Of a stretch of DNA of 64,000 bases, positions 16,893 to 25,469 are shown in pieces. Source of the stretch: BCD1 sp965230565 (lineage in GTDB: Bacteria; Bacteroidota; Bacteroidia; Chitinophagales; Saprospiraceae). Positions within the stretch are counted from its first letter, which is position 1, and every line of letters begins with the position of its first letter. Location of the stretch: the NCBI GenBank assembly GCA_965230565.1, contig CBDDLH010000016.1:1922001-1986000 (forward strand), read 5' to 3'. The notes under the pieces were generated by a model, which was not told the DNA's origin, ran no database searches, and saw only the letters and a list, made by a program, of their open reading frames with translations. The position numbers and the translations under genes were made by a program.

Positions 16893-19745
16893 CTAGACTA
16901 TACTGCTCGGGGCTCTGCCAAATTTATCGGTAAACACCCGACTAAAGTAGGCCGGATCATTAAACCCTACTTCATAGGCAACTTCGGATACATTCAATCC
17001 TGATGATTTTAATAATACCATTGCTTTTTGAAGCCTGACATCCCTTATGAATATGGTCGGACTGAAGTCGGTTAAGGCTTTTAGCTTTCTGTACAACTGC
17101 ATTTTGCTCATTTGCATTTCGTTGTAAACATTTTCAAGAGTAGTTTCCGGATTTCCCATAAATGTTTCAATAACCTCTTTCAACTTTACCAGGAATTTTT
17201 CGTCAAGGTTGAGTTCCTTTTCAGGGATTACCTGGCTAGTAAACGTATTGTATTTTGTCTGGAGTGTTTTCCGCAATTCGACCAATTTCTGTAAACGGAT
17301 AATTAACTCAGCTTTATCAAATGGTTTCATCAGGTAGGCATCAGCCCCATGCTGAAGTCCCTGAATCTTGTCTCTTTGTTCAGCTTTTGCAGTTAATAAT
17401 ATTATTGGAATGTGGCTGGTCAAACCATCAGTTTTTAATGTTTGGCAAACTTCATAGCCATCTTTTTCCGGCATCATGACATCACATATTATGATATCAG
17501 GGATGGTTTCCAGAGCCTTTTCGATCCCTTGTTTCCCATCTTCTGCTACTTCTACCTGGTAATCTCCTTGCAATAAACTTTGTATATAAGTAGCCACATC
17601 CTTATTGTCTTCAATAATCAATAATCGTGGCAAGTCAATTCCTTTGTGCTGGGGAGGCAGACTTTCTTTACTTGATGTGTCCGTAATAGGATTCCAGACT
17701 ATTTGCTTTTCAGGATTATAGGCAGGTAGAAACTCTGATTGTTTAACAGGTAAATAAACAATAAAAGTACTGCCAACATTTAACTTGCTTTCAACATCTA
17801 TGCTGCCCCCCATTATGAGTACCATCTCCCTGGTCAGAGCCAGTCCGATGCCGGTCCCTTCTCCTTTCCGGGTATTCGTTTGGTCAGCCTGAAAAAAACG
17901 ATCAAAGATGAGTGGCATTTGCTCGTCAGAAATACCTATACCTGAATCTTGAATTTTAAGTTGTAAAAACGGGCTCCCTTGCATTTGCTTCTCGGAAATA
18001 CTAACATTAACAGATCCTGTGGTCGTAAACTTTATCGCATTTGAAAGTAAATTATAGGCCACATGTTGCAGTTTAATCTCATCAAAATCCATAATTAACA
18101 CTTCCGAAGAACTATTAAAGGTCAGACTCAGATTTTTCTCGGCAGCCATAGATTCAAAAGACTCGGTAAGGTATTTTAGGTAATTGATGATGTTTCCCCG
18201 AACAAGATCCAGGTTCATCGTTCCGGAATCCAGTTTAGAGAGATCCAATAATTGATTGATCAGCCGCAGTACATTTTTACTGTTCCTTCGTATAAGCCTC
18301 CGTTCATTTTCGTGGCCTTTGATATTATCCAGCATGCCCATGATCACCGTTAAAGGCGTCCGAAATTCGTGGGTTATATTGGCATATAATCTGTTCTTGA
18401 CCTTTTCAGTGGTTTCCAGGCGCACTTTCTCCTTTTCTGTATGCATGGTTTTATAGCCTAATCCAGCTGCAAAAGTGAGCACTTCAGCAATGATGGCATA
18501 TTCAAAAAACCTATTTGCCACATTCATATCAATAAAAAAAGCCGTATTCCTGATTATGATCTCCCGAACAAAAAATACAGCACCGCCTAAAAACAAAAAT
18601 AAATTTGCAACCAGGAAAAAATAGAACTCAGGTTTTCTTAGCTGTACAGCAAAATAAAGAAAGATGATTAAGGCAACCAATGAAGCATAAACCACATTCA
18701 TAATTATAGAATTAATGACTTTCCAATTTGTGCTGATTGTAAAAAACAAGAAAATACCGATAGTAAGGAGAAAACTAAAGGCTATAATAATTTTAAAAAA
18801 ACGGGTTAACCGAGGGATAGATTTAGGAATATTCAGGAAGTAAAAAAGAAAACCTCCATAAATAGCTGGCAATGCCGCTAAAGCAAGCGTTAAACCGTAA
18901 TAGACAAATTCCGGATGTTCCGGGAAAACATAAGCTTTTAAATTGTTGACGTAGAGAAGAATTATGGCAATACACAGGTTATACCCAACAAAAAAGAGGT
19001 ATGCCGGTTGCCGGTTGACCAGGAAAACAAACAAGTTAAACAATGCCAGCATCCATAACATGCCTTGGATAAAAAGACCTCTCCATTGTTCTTTTTGCGA
19101 AAGCTGATTATTCTCTTTCATCAGTTGCTCTCCCATTATTCTTGGATTAACATCAAGTATTGGCGTAGAAGCATGATTCAATTTTGAATAAACAGTGATG
19201 AATTCGTTAGTATCAAGCGTAATTGGAGAATATACTCTTCGGCTATCCTTAATTTTCCCAAAAATTTCCTGCTCAGGTGTTTGTTTGGATAACGGATTAA
19301 AGTAGCCGGCATAAAGTATTTCCAATGAATCCTGACCTCTTTGAATATAATTCGTCTGGTAATTCCCATACCAAATGTAAATGGCATAATAAAAGGTGGC
19401 TCTAGTTGGAAGTGTGCTTTTAATACGAACCTTAACCCAAACCGTATGACAATTGTCATTAAAGAATCCTTTACATCCGTTATCGAATTTTGAGGACTGA
19501 TTTGAAAGTGGTCTAAATTTTTCCTGAACCTCTGGCGCCAATATGTCTTCATACTCCAGAATTGAATTGGTATCAACCAAAAAGAGTGCAGAATCCTTAA
19601 GAATATATTCCTTTTCCAGGCTTTCAGGATAATCCAAAATAAAAGGTTCGTAATGACCTTGTCCTGATGCATACAACCAGCACAAAAGGCAGCTTGCTAT
19701 AATGAGAATTGCAGGTCGTATTACTCCAAATCGCTTCATATCCAT
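16893..19745 (-). CDS. hybrid two-component system protein (7TMR-DISM sensor, kinase, receiver, AraC)
   Basis: A protein of about 950 residues holding a whole signalling pathway. Signal peptide, then an extracytoplasmic 7TMR-DISM-type sensor (to about residue 235), seven membrane helices (about 240-440), a HisKA domain with the phosphoacceptor His in ITHEFRTPL, an HATPase domain with IQDSGIGIS and GEGTGIGLAL, a receiver with the phosphorylated Asp in IIICDVMMPEKDG, and a C-terminal AraC-type helix-turn-helix (NVSEVAYEVGFNDPAYFSRVF). The open frame reaches 19823, but ATG at 19745 or 19739 fits the signal peptide. Divergent from the lectin/PI-PLC gene; the shared gap has a direct repeat fit for an AraC dimer, so it likely controls that gene. 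Confidence 0.93.
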   Translation of the reverse strand: MDMKRFGVIRPAILIIASCLLCWLYASGQGHYEPFILDYPESLEKEYILKDSALFLVDTNSILEYEDILAPEVQEKFRPLSNQSSKFDNGCKGFFNDNCHTVWVKVRIKSTLPTRATFYYAIYIWYGNYQTNYIQRGQDSLEILYAGYFNPLSKQTPEQEIFGKIKDSRRVYSPITLDTNEFITVYSKLNHASTPILDVNPRIMGEQLMKENNQLSQKEQWRGLFIQGMLWMLALFNLFVFLVNRQPAYLFFVGYNLCIAIILLYVNNLKAYVFPEHPEFVYYGLTLALAALPAIYGGFLFYFLNIPKSIPRLTRFFKIIIAFSFLLTIGIFLFFTISTNWKVINSIIMNVVYASLVALIIFLYFAVQLRKPEFYFFLVANLFLFLGGAVFFVREIIIRNTAFFIDMNVANRFFEYAIIAEVLTFAAGLGYKTMHTEKEKVRLETTEKVKNRLYANITHEFRTPLTVIMGMLDNIKGHENERRLIRRNSKNVLRLINQLLDLSKLDSGTMNLDLVRGNIINYLKYLTESFESMAAEKNLSLTFNSSSEVLIMDFDEIKLQHVAYNLLSNAIKFTTTGSVNVSISEKQMQGSPFLQLKIQDSGIGISDEQMPLIFDRFFQADQTNTRKGEGTGIGLALTREMVLIMGGSIDVESKLNVGSTFIVYLPVKQSEFLPAYNPEKQIVWNPITDTSSKESLPPQHKGIDLPRLLIIEDNKDVATYIQSLLQGDYQVEVAEDGKQGIEKALETIPDIIICDVMMPEKDGYEVCQTLKTDGLTSHIPIILLTAKAEQRDKIQGLQHGADAYLMKPFDKAELIIRLQKLVELRKTLQTKYNTFTSQVIPEKELNLDEKFLVKLKEVIETFMGNPETTLENVYNEMQMSKMQLYRKLKALTDFSPTIFIRDVRLQKAMVLLKSSGLNVSEVAYEVGFNDPAYFSRVFTDKFGRAPSSIV

Positions 19746-19902
19746 TTTAGGGAATAAAAAATACTCAACAAAGTAATCAAAAACGCCTTTGTATTCAAAT
19801 TTGAAGCCAGGAAACCAGCACACCTCCCTACCAACTGTTTATCAAAGCTTTACACCCAACCTCTATTCAATTATACTAAGGCATTCCAAGCCTATTCATA
19901 CC

Positions 19903-19943
19903 TTTTGCAAGCTCAGTCCAAGTTTTTGTAAGCTGAGTGCAAG
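19903..19943. promoter_or_regulatory. direct-repeat operator candidate for the AraC-type regulator
   Basis: TTTTGCAAGCTCAGTCCAAG (19903-19922) and TTTTGTAAGCTGAGTGCAAG (19924-19943) match at 17 of 20 bases, and their starts are exactly 21 bp apart, two DNA turns. AraC-family regulators bind direct repeats with this geometry. It lies between the divergent two-component gene and the lectin/PI-PLC gene, about 80 bases before the latter's start codon. Confidence 0.6.
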
Positions 19944-20025
19944 GCCTTCCCCGGCAATGCCCCCAAATTTGAGTCGAAAACAAACATGCAATTTTTTCAT
20001 TCTTTTAAACTTCAAATTTTTTACT

Positions 20026-22182
20026 ATGAAAAACAAGATTCTTTTGTTTTATCCGCTGATCATGAGTACTCTTTTTTGTATCTTTTTTTCTACCTCTATC
20101 CTGGCTCAGGAATATGTACAAATCCAAAACCGATACAAGAACAATGAATATCTACATAATGAACATGGCAAAATTGAAGTAGGACCATTGGGAGCGCCCG
20201 GGTGGTGGAGCGCTATGTGGAAAATCATTCCGGTACCCGGAACTTCTTACGTCCAAATCCAAAGCCGATACAAGAACAATGAGTATCTCCATAATGAACA
20301 TGGCAAAATTGAGGTGGGACCATTGGGAGCGCCCGGTTGGTGGAGCGCTATGTGGAAGATCATTCCGGTGCCCGGTACTTCTTACGTCCAAATCCAAAGC
20401 CGATACAAGAACAATGAGTATCTCCATAATGAACATGGCAAAATTGAGGTAGGACCATTAGGAGCCTCCGGGTGGTGGAGCGCTATGTGGAAAATCATTC
20501 CGGTTGAGGGGCCTAAGTCTGCATCAGAATACTTGTCACCAGGAAGTAATTTATCACCTGGGCAAAAACTGGTCTCTTCCAACAAGCATTTTTCAGCTAT
20601 TATGCAACATGATGGCAATTTTGTTATTTATTTAATGGGAAACGCACTATGGTCAACAGGAACATACGGAAACCCTTCCAGCGCCTTAACGATGCAAAAT
20701 GATGGCAATTTAGTTATATATCATAAGGGAAACGCAATCTGGCAATCAGGAACCTTCGGTAGAGGTCCAAGCACATTGATGTTAACGAATGATGGCCAAT
20801 TGATCATTTACGCTAAAGGTAAAGCAACCTGGGCAAGTCCAAAACCAGATATAACCCTTAAATATTACAAAAAAGCATTACGCATTGTAAAGATAACCTG
20901 TCATAAAGCCTCCGATAACGATGAGGAGGATGAAATCTATCTTAAAACTTCCGATAAAAGCAAGTTGGATAATCCAGTTGAAATAATGGCTAATGAAACG
21001 GTTTTTGTTAATTATGATATCCCGTTGGACAAAAGTGGAATGGCCAACTTTCAAGTAATGGAGCATGATAATCCAGGCAGTCCTGACGAAATTGGGAGGG
21101 TGATTTATTCCTACGAACCGAATGCTGTTGCAGAGTCATTCACCGATACCGCTGTCAGGTCCAAAAAAATAACCGGTGACGATGGAAATTATACCGTGCA
21201 TTATCAATTAATTCAAGACAGGTTTAAAAATATTACCACTAAAATTAATCCGGCAAATCCAAGCTTTATGCCTGGGGGTACCATGTCTGTTAGCGAAGCA
21301 ACGCCTCCGGCTGAATGGTTATTAGAATATTCAAAAAGATGGATGGGTAAGCTCGGTGATTCTACATTACTTAGTCAAATAAATATTCCTGGCACCCATG
21401 ATTCAGGAGCTACCGAAGATGGACTTTCACTTGGTTACTCAGAATGCCAGGATTGGACAATTAAAGAGCAGTTGAATACCGGCATTCGTTATTTCGATCT
21501 AAGGGGTACCTGCCCAAATAAGAGCTTAGTACCGACGAGTTTAGTCCCCACTAAAAGAATCATGCTGGACGACATAGATCTGTATATCACTCATGGACCT
21601 GTAAGGCAGCCATATACCATGAATGGTATTCTAAACAGCATGGTTAAATTTTTAAAGGAAAATCCTACAGAGGTGATTATCATCAATATAGCGAATAATG
21701 GAACGAATGGCATAAAAGGTCCATTGATTTGTGACGATGCAACCTTCAATGCATTGAAAGATCTGGTTCTTCAAAAATACAGCAAAATTTATAGAGGCGG
21801 CACAAAAAACCCAATTCTTAAGGAAGTGCGTGGTCAAATATTCATTTTAAATGATCACAAGGATGGAACCAATTATGAAGAAGAGAATTTCTGGAAGATC
21901 CCTTTTGATAAAGAACTAGTTCAGAAGTTCGCTTTTATCAGGAATTTTAAAGTTATGGAAAAAACAGATGCTAAATATTATCACCAAGGCCTGGCAGGGT
22001 CCGGGGCTCATAAAACCCCAACAGGAAATAAACCGCATACCGTTTCAGAATATTTAAATCCTTTTTACTATAACCTTATAGGCTACCGCACTAAAAAAGA
22101 AAGATTAGGGATCATTACCATGGACTTCCCCGGAGAGCATCTCATTTATCGAATCATACAATCTAATTTCGACCTCAAATAG
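20026..22182 (+). CDS. secreted three-repeat/bulb-lectin/PI-PLC protein
   Basis: A 718-residue exported protein; signal peptide residues 1-27 or 28 (ends SILAQ). ATG at 20026 is chosen because it begins the signal peptide; the frame is open further upstream. Residues 30-163 are three near-identical 45-residue units starting YVQIQ and containing RYKNNEYLHNEHGKIEVG and WWSAMWKI. Residues about 167-275 form a bulb-type mannose lectin with three motifs (QHDGNFVIY, QNDGNLVIY, TNDGQLIIY). A beta-rich domain of unknown family follows, then from about 435 a PI-PLC X-type domain with His458 (GTHDSG), DLRGT and His523 (ITHGP). Likely binds glycans and cleaves phosphoinositides or similar lipids. No T9SS sorting domain is seen. 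Confidence 0.85.
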   Translation: MKNKILLFYPLIMSTLFCIFFSTSILAQEYVQIQNRYKNNEYLHNEHGKIEVGPLGAPGWWSAMWKIIPVPGTSYVQIQSRYKNNEYLHNEHGKIEVGPLGAPGWWSAMWKIIPVPGTSYVQIQSRYKNNEYLHNEHGKIEVGPLGASGWWSAMWKIIPVEGPKSASEYLSPGSNLSPGQKLVSSNKHFSAIMQHDGNFVIYLMGNALWSTGTYGNPSSALTMQNDGNLVIYHKGNAIWQSGTFGRGPSTLMLTNDGQLIIYAKGKATWASPKPDITLKYYKKALRIVKITCHKASDNDEEDEIYLKTSDKSKLDNPVEIMANETVFVNYDIPLDKSGMANFQVMEHDNPGSPDEIGRVIYSYEPNAVAESFTDTAVRSKKITGDDGNYTVHYQLIQDRFKNITTKINPANPSFMPGGTMSVSEATPPAEWLLEYSKRWMGKLGDSTLLSQINIPGTHDSGATEDGLSLGYSECQDWTIKEQLNTGIRYFDLRGTCPNKSLVPTSLVPTKRIMLDDIDLYITHGPVRQPYTMNGILNSMVKFLKENPTEVIIINIANNGTNGIKGPLICDDATFNALKDLVLQKYSKIYRGGTKNPILKEVRGQIFILNDHKDGTNYEEENFWKIPFDKELVQKFAFIRNFKVMEKTDAKYYHQGLAGSGAHKTPTGNKPHTVSEYLNPFYYNLIGYRTKKERLGIITMDFPGEHLIYRIIQSNFDLK
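20113..20517 (+). repeat. three tandem 135-bp coding repeats
   Basis: Units start at 20113, 20248 and 20383, each 135 bp encoding 45 residues, with only a handful of base differences, many of them silent. The near identity at DNA level points to recent duplication or gene conversion within the gene. Confidence 0.95.
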
Positions 22183-22260
22183 CAACCTTTGACAGAGGAA
22201 TTTCCACTCAATTCTATGGTGGAGTTATGTTCCTTTAATAATACCTCCTCTAATAATACA

Positions 22261-22316
22261 AAACATGAACCATCCTGAATTTTGCCTTAGGGTAAAATTC
22301 GGGATGAGTCATGTTT
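22261..22316 (+). terminator. long hairpin (repeated hairpin, copy 2)
   Basis: An inner 12-bp stem like that at 16782 (ATCCTGAATTTT with AAAATTCGGGAT, one G.U) is enclosed by an outer 8-bp stem AAACATGA/TCATGTTT. It lies 80 bases after the lectin/PI-PLC stop. No long T run follows, so it may be a decayed terminator or a dispersed element. Confidence 0.6.
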
Positions 22317-22455
22317 ACATTCACTTAAGGGTAATTTTTAGATACAAAAGCTTGTGGTAATCACCACCTTAACCCCTGACTTCACACCATATTCATCTCC
22401 ACCAGATAAGATTAAGGCAATTATTTATGGTTTTTAAATGAAAATCCCCTAAAAC

Positions 22456-22486
22456 TTGAAAACTGTTAAAATAAACGGTACATTTG
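22456..22486 (+). promoter_or_regulatory. Bacteroidota promoter of the OmpA-family gene leader
   Basis: TTG (22456-22458), 20 bases, TACATTTG (22479-22486): a full match to the Bacteroidota housekeeping promoter. Transcription would begin near 22493, about 185 bases before the OmpA-family start codon. Confidence 0.7.
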
Positions 22487-22492
22487 CACAGG

Positions 22493-22640
22493 AATCAATG
22501 GCAATTGTTTTCCTACATACTGAAATTTGAGAAAACTACTAAAGACGTAATGGATTTAGTAACTGCAGCACGGCAATAAAAATCGCCCGCTGTGATAAAA
22601 GAGGTTTGGCGATAAAACGGCAAACCTCTTTTATTAACTC
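22493..22640 (+). ncRNA. candidate leader or small RNA upstream of OmpA-family gene
   Basis: The segment between a consensus promoter and a perfect intrinsic terminator is about 145 bases and codes for nothing evident. A weaker hairpin (CAGCACGGC near 22567 with GCCCGCTG near 22585) precedes the terminator. It could be a separate small RNA or an attenuated leader of the OmpA-family gene. No known RNA family was recognised. Confidence 0.4.
22595..22640 (+). terminator. intrinsic terminator or attenuator in the OmpA leader
   Basis: A perfect 14-bp stem (22595-22608 with 22621-22634), 12-base loop, A-rich left side and TTTTATT right side. It lies inside the transcribed leader, 40 bases before the coding region. 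Confidence 0.75.
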
Positions 22641-22676
22641 TAGTATTATCCATGAACTGATTAAAATATTTACCCT

Positions 22677-24110
22677 ATGTCAATGACTACAATTCGTTCA
22701 ATGATGGCAGCCTTCCTTTTTCTCGGGCTGTTAATGCAAAGTCAAACTCTTCTCAGCCAGGCTACTCCTAAAAACATGTTTGAAGTCGGTGCTCACGGTG
22801 GTTACTTTTTTGTCACCGGAGATGTGACGCATCAACCTGGTTATGCTGCTGGAATTCACGTTCGTAAGGCTACAGACTATCTATTTTCCCTTCGTGGCGA
22901 CTTGTTGTACGGTCGCGCTTTTGGAGAAAACCCTTCAGATAAAGTCATGAGAAATTATGAACTCAAATGGTACTCAGCTGGATTATATGGTGTTTTTAGC
23001 CTCAACGCTCTAAGGTTTGACAAATCCGTTCGTAAATTCAACTTGTACGCCCTTGTAGGTGGTGGTGGTACCAACTTCAGAAGCGAATACAACAATGAAG
23101 AGGTAAGAATGGGTATCGAGTATTTTGAAATTTCTCCTTATGCATCTCTGGGAGCAGGTTTAAGTTTCCGTATCAACCAGCGACTTAATATCGGGCTCGA
23201 ACATCAGGTGAGTACCCTTTTCGGACGTCGTGCCGACCTGCTGGATGGTGCCGAGTTGGAAAATAAAATCAGAACTCCTTTCCGGGATCTGGTACAATAT
23301 GCTCACCTGCAGATCAATCTCAACATTGGAAATCCATCCAAATATTCTGAACCGCTTTACTGGATCAATCCGCTTGAAGGGGTCATGAGCGAAATCGACG
23401 ACGTAAAAAAACGTCAGCAGGAAATGCTGACCGATTCCGACGGAGACGGTGTAATCGACGCACTGGACCAGGAACCCAACACACCGTCTGATGCTCCGGT
23501 GGACACCAAAGGTCGCACGCTGGATAGTGATAAAGACGGTGTTCCTGATTACCAGGACAAAGAGCCTTATTATCCGCCAAGAGCCGGGGAAACAGTTAAT
23601 GATAACGGTGTAGTTGTTAATCCAATCGTTCCTACAGGTGGTGTTTCCGAAGAAAGGGTACAGGAAATGATCGATGAGTCGCTTAAAAATTACGGACTCA
23701 CGGAAAATAACGCTACAGTTCAGGAGTGGTTCCTGCCTATGATTCATTTTGCCATAGAAGGATATACTGTTAAGTATTCTGACTATGGAACACTTGCCAG
23801 CATCGGTCGTATGATGAAAGGAAACCCTGAGCTTAGGCTTGTAGTTATCGGCCATACGGACCAAACTGGTAATGAAGCTCACAATGATTGGCTTTCTTAT
23901 CAAAGAGCCAATGCCGTTATCGAACACCTTACCACCAACTACGGAGTTGGAAGAGGTCGTTTTGTACTACAATGGAAAGGTAAAAATGAGGCCCTGGTAC
24001 CATCTTCATCAAGCTATATGAACCGGAGGGTTGAATTCCGTGTCGCCACAAGCGAAGACTTTGAAATGGATCCGCCGGCAGCAGCTGATAAAAAGAAATC
24101 AGGTTATTAA
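22677..24110 (+). CDS. OmpA-family outer membrane protein
   Basis: A 477-residue protein with a signal peptide (cleavage near residue 28, LLSQA). Residues about 30-225 look like an outer-membrane beta-barrel (FEVGAHGGYFFVTGDV, INQRLNIGLEHQ). Then come two calcium-binding thrombospondin-3-type segments, DSDGDGVIDALDQEP and DSDKDGVPDYQDKEP. The C-terminus from about residue 355 is an OmpA peptidoglycan-binding domain with VVIGHTDQTGNEAHNDWLSYQRA and NRRVEFRV. It probably tethers the outer membrane to the cell wall. Expression may be controlled by the terminator in its leader. Confidence 0.9.
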   Translation: MSMTTIRSMMAAFLFLGLLMQSQTLLSQATPKNMFEVGAHGGYFFVTGDVTHQPGYAAGIHVRKATDYLFSLRGDLLYGRAFGENPSDKVMRNYELKWYSAGLYGVFSLNALRFDKSVRKFNLYALVGGGGTNFRSEYNNEEVRMGIEYFEISPYASLGAGLSFRINQRLNIGLEHQVSTLFGRRADLLDGAELENKIRTPFRDLVQYAHLQINLNIGNPSKYSEPLYWINPLEGVMSEIDDVKKRQQEMLTDSDGDGVIDALDQEPNTPSDAPVDTKGRTLDSDKDGVPDYQDKEPYYPPRAGETVNDNGVVVNPIVPTGGVSEERVQEMIDESLKNYGLTENNATVQEWFLPMIHFAIEGYTVKYSDYGTLASIGRMMKGNPELRLVVIGHTDQTGNEAHNDWLSYQRANAVIEHLTTNYGVGRGRFVLQWKGKNEALVPSSSSYMNRRVEFRVATSEDFEMDPPAAADKKKSGY

Positions 24111-24137
24111 TTTTTGACAGATCTGAAACTTTTTCAT

Positions 24138-24178
24138 CAAAAAGGGAATTATATCACGTATATAGTTCCCTTTTTTCA
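24138..24178 (+). terminator. intrinsic terminator
   Basis: AAAAGGGAATTATAT pairs with ATATAGTTCCCTTTT (one G.U) around a 5-base loop, followed by T's. Ends the OmpA-family gene. Confidence 0.85.
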
Positions 24179-24324
24179 TTGGAACTACCCTGACTTCACG
24201 TCATAAAAACCCGGATACCACAACGAGGGTAACAAGGAAAATATGAAATAAGGTAACAAGGTTTTCAATCCTTATTCCTTATTCCCCTGTTCCCTTTTTT
24301 CCTTAATCTTTAAAACATCCGGTT

Positions 24325-25443
24325 ATGGCATTTTTTCCAGAATTCATGCATTACACACGTCGGGAAAGGAAAGGTATTCGATTACTTTTCATCCTGGTAG
24401 TTATTCTTTTCTTAATTCCCAAAACATTCCCCTGGTTCGTAAAAAGAGAAACCGTCGATTTCAGCAGATTCGACCAATATATCGCTGAATCGGCTCCCAA
24501 TAACAGCTCTGATCCTGGTCAGGCGGACCTATTCCCTTTTGATCCTAATACTATTTCCCTGGACAGTTTAGAGCTACTTGGTTTAACCGCCAGAACAGCG
24601 CATACCATAATCAACTATAGAGAGAAAGTGGGTGGATTCCACACTAAAAAAGACCTGAAAAAGATCTATACCCTGACTCCGGAACAATTTGAAGTGATTG
24701 AACCATTTATTCGAATCCGGAAAAAGCAAAGTAATCCAATTCCAAAAGATGACAACACAAGGTCATTATTCCATTTTGATCCTAATTTGGCAACATTTGA
24801 AGAATTATTAACACTTGGTTTTAACAAAAAAACGGCCAATACCTTAATCAATTACCGGCAAAAAGGAGGCAAATTCTTTTCAAAACAAGATCTCCAAAAA
24901 ATATACGGTATCAGTGATGTTTTGTACGCTGAACTGGAACCCTTTATTCGAATTACCGAAAAGGCTCCATCGCAACAAAGAGAAACAAAGGATGAACTGA
25001 AACAAAAACTTCCCAGTACATATTTTCCCTCGTCTCCTAAAACCATTGACATCAACAAGGCTACTTCAAAAGAATGGCAGACCTTAAAAGGCATAGGGCC
25101 TGCTTACGCCAAAAGGATTATCAACTTCAGGGAAAAACTCGGCGGCTTTTATTCAACAGATCAGATTGGATCTACCTATGGATTACCAGATTCTACCTTT
25201 CAAAAGATCAAACCATTTCTTAAACCCTCCCCGGTTTTCAAACAGATTAATATTAATACTGCAACGACTGAGGAACTTTCAAAGCATCCGTATATTTCCT
25301 ACAAAACGGCCCAGTTAATCACGAATTTCAAAAACCATCACGGAGGATTTGATTCCATTGAGGCATTACAGGAAATAAGGGCACTGGATCGGGAATTGAT
25401 AACAAAGTTGGAGCCTTATTTGAATTTCGGTGAGGAATTGTAG
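24325..25443 (+). CDS. membrane-anchored helix-hairpin-helix protein (ComEA-like)
   Basis: A 372-residue protein with a basic N-terminus and one membrane helix at about residues 19-36 (IRLLFILVVILFLIPKTF). The rest is four ComEA-type helix-hairpin-helix units, seen as repeats of DPNT-SLDSLELLGLTARTAHTIINYREKVGGF, near residues 75, 155, 240 and 310, with the phrase NYR-K-GGF recurring. These domains bind DNA without sequence specificity; ComEA itself handles DNA during uptake. The exact role here is unknown. Followed after 26 bases by the metalloprotease gene. Confidence 0.85.
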   Translation: MAFFPEFMHYTRRERKGIRLLFILVVILFLIPKTFPWFVKRETVDFSRFDQYIAESAPNNSSDPGQADLFPFDPNTISLDSLELLGLTARTAHTIINYREKVGGFHTKKDLKKIYTLTPEQFEVIEPFIRIRKKQSNPIPKDDNTRSLFHFDPNLATFEELLTLGFNKKTANTLINYRQKGGKFFSKQDLQKIYGISDVLYAELEPFIRITEKAPSQQRETKDELKQKLPSTYFPSSPKTIDINKATSKEWQTLKGIGPAYAKRIINFREKLGGFYSTDQIGSTYGLPDSTFQKIKPFLKPSPVFKQININTATTEELSKHPYISYKTAQLITNFKNHHGGFDSIEALQEIRALDRELITKLEPYLNFGEEL

Positions 25444-25469
25444 ATTTTGCAATAAAAAATTTCAATTCA

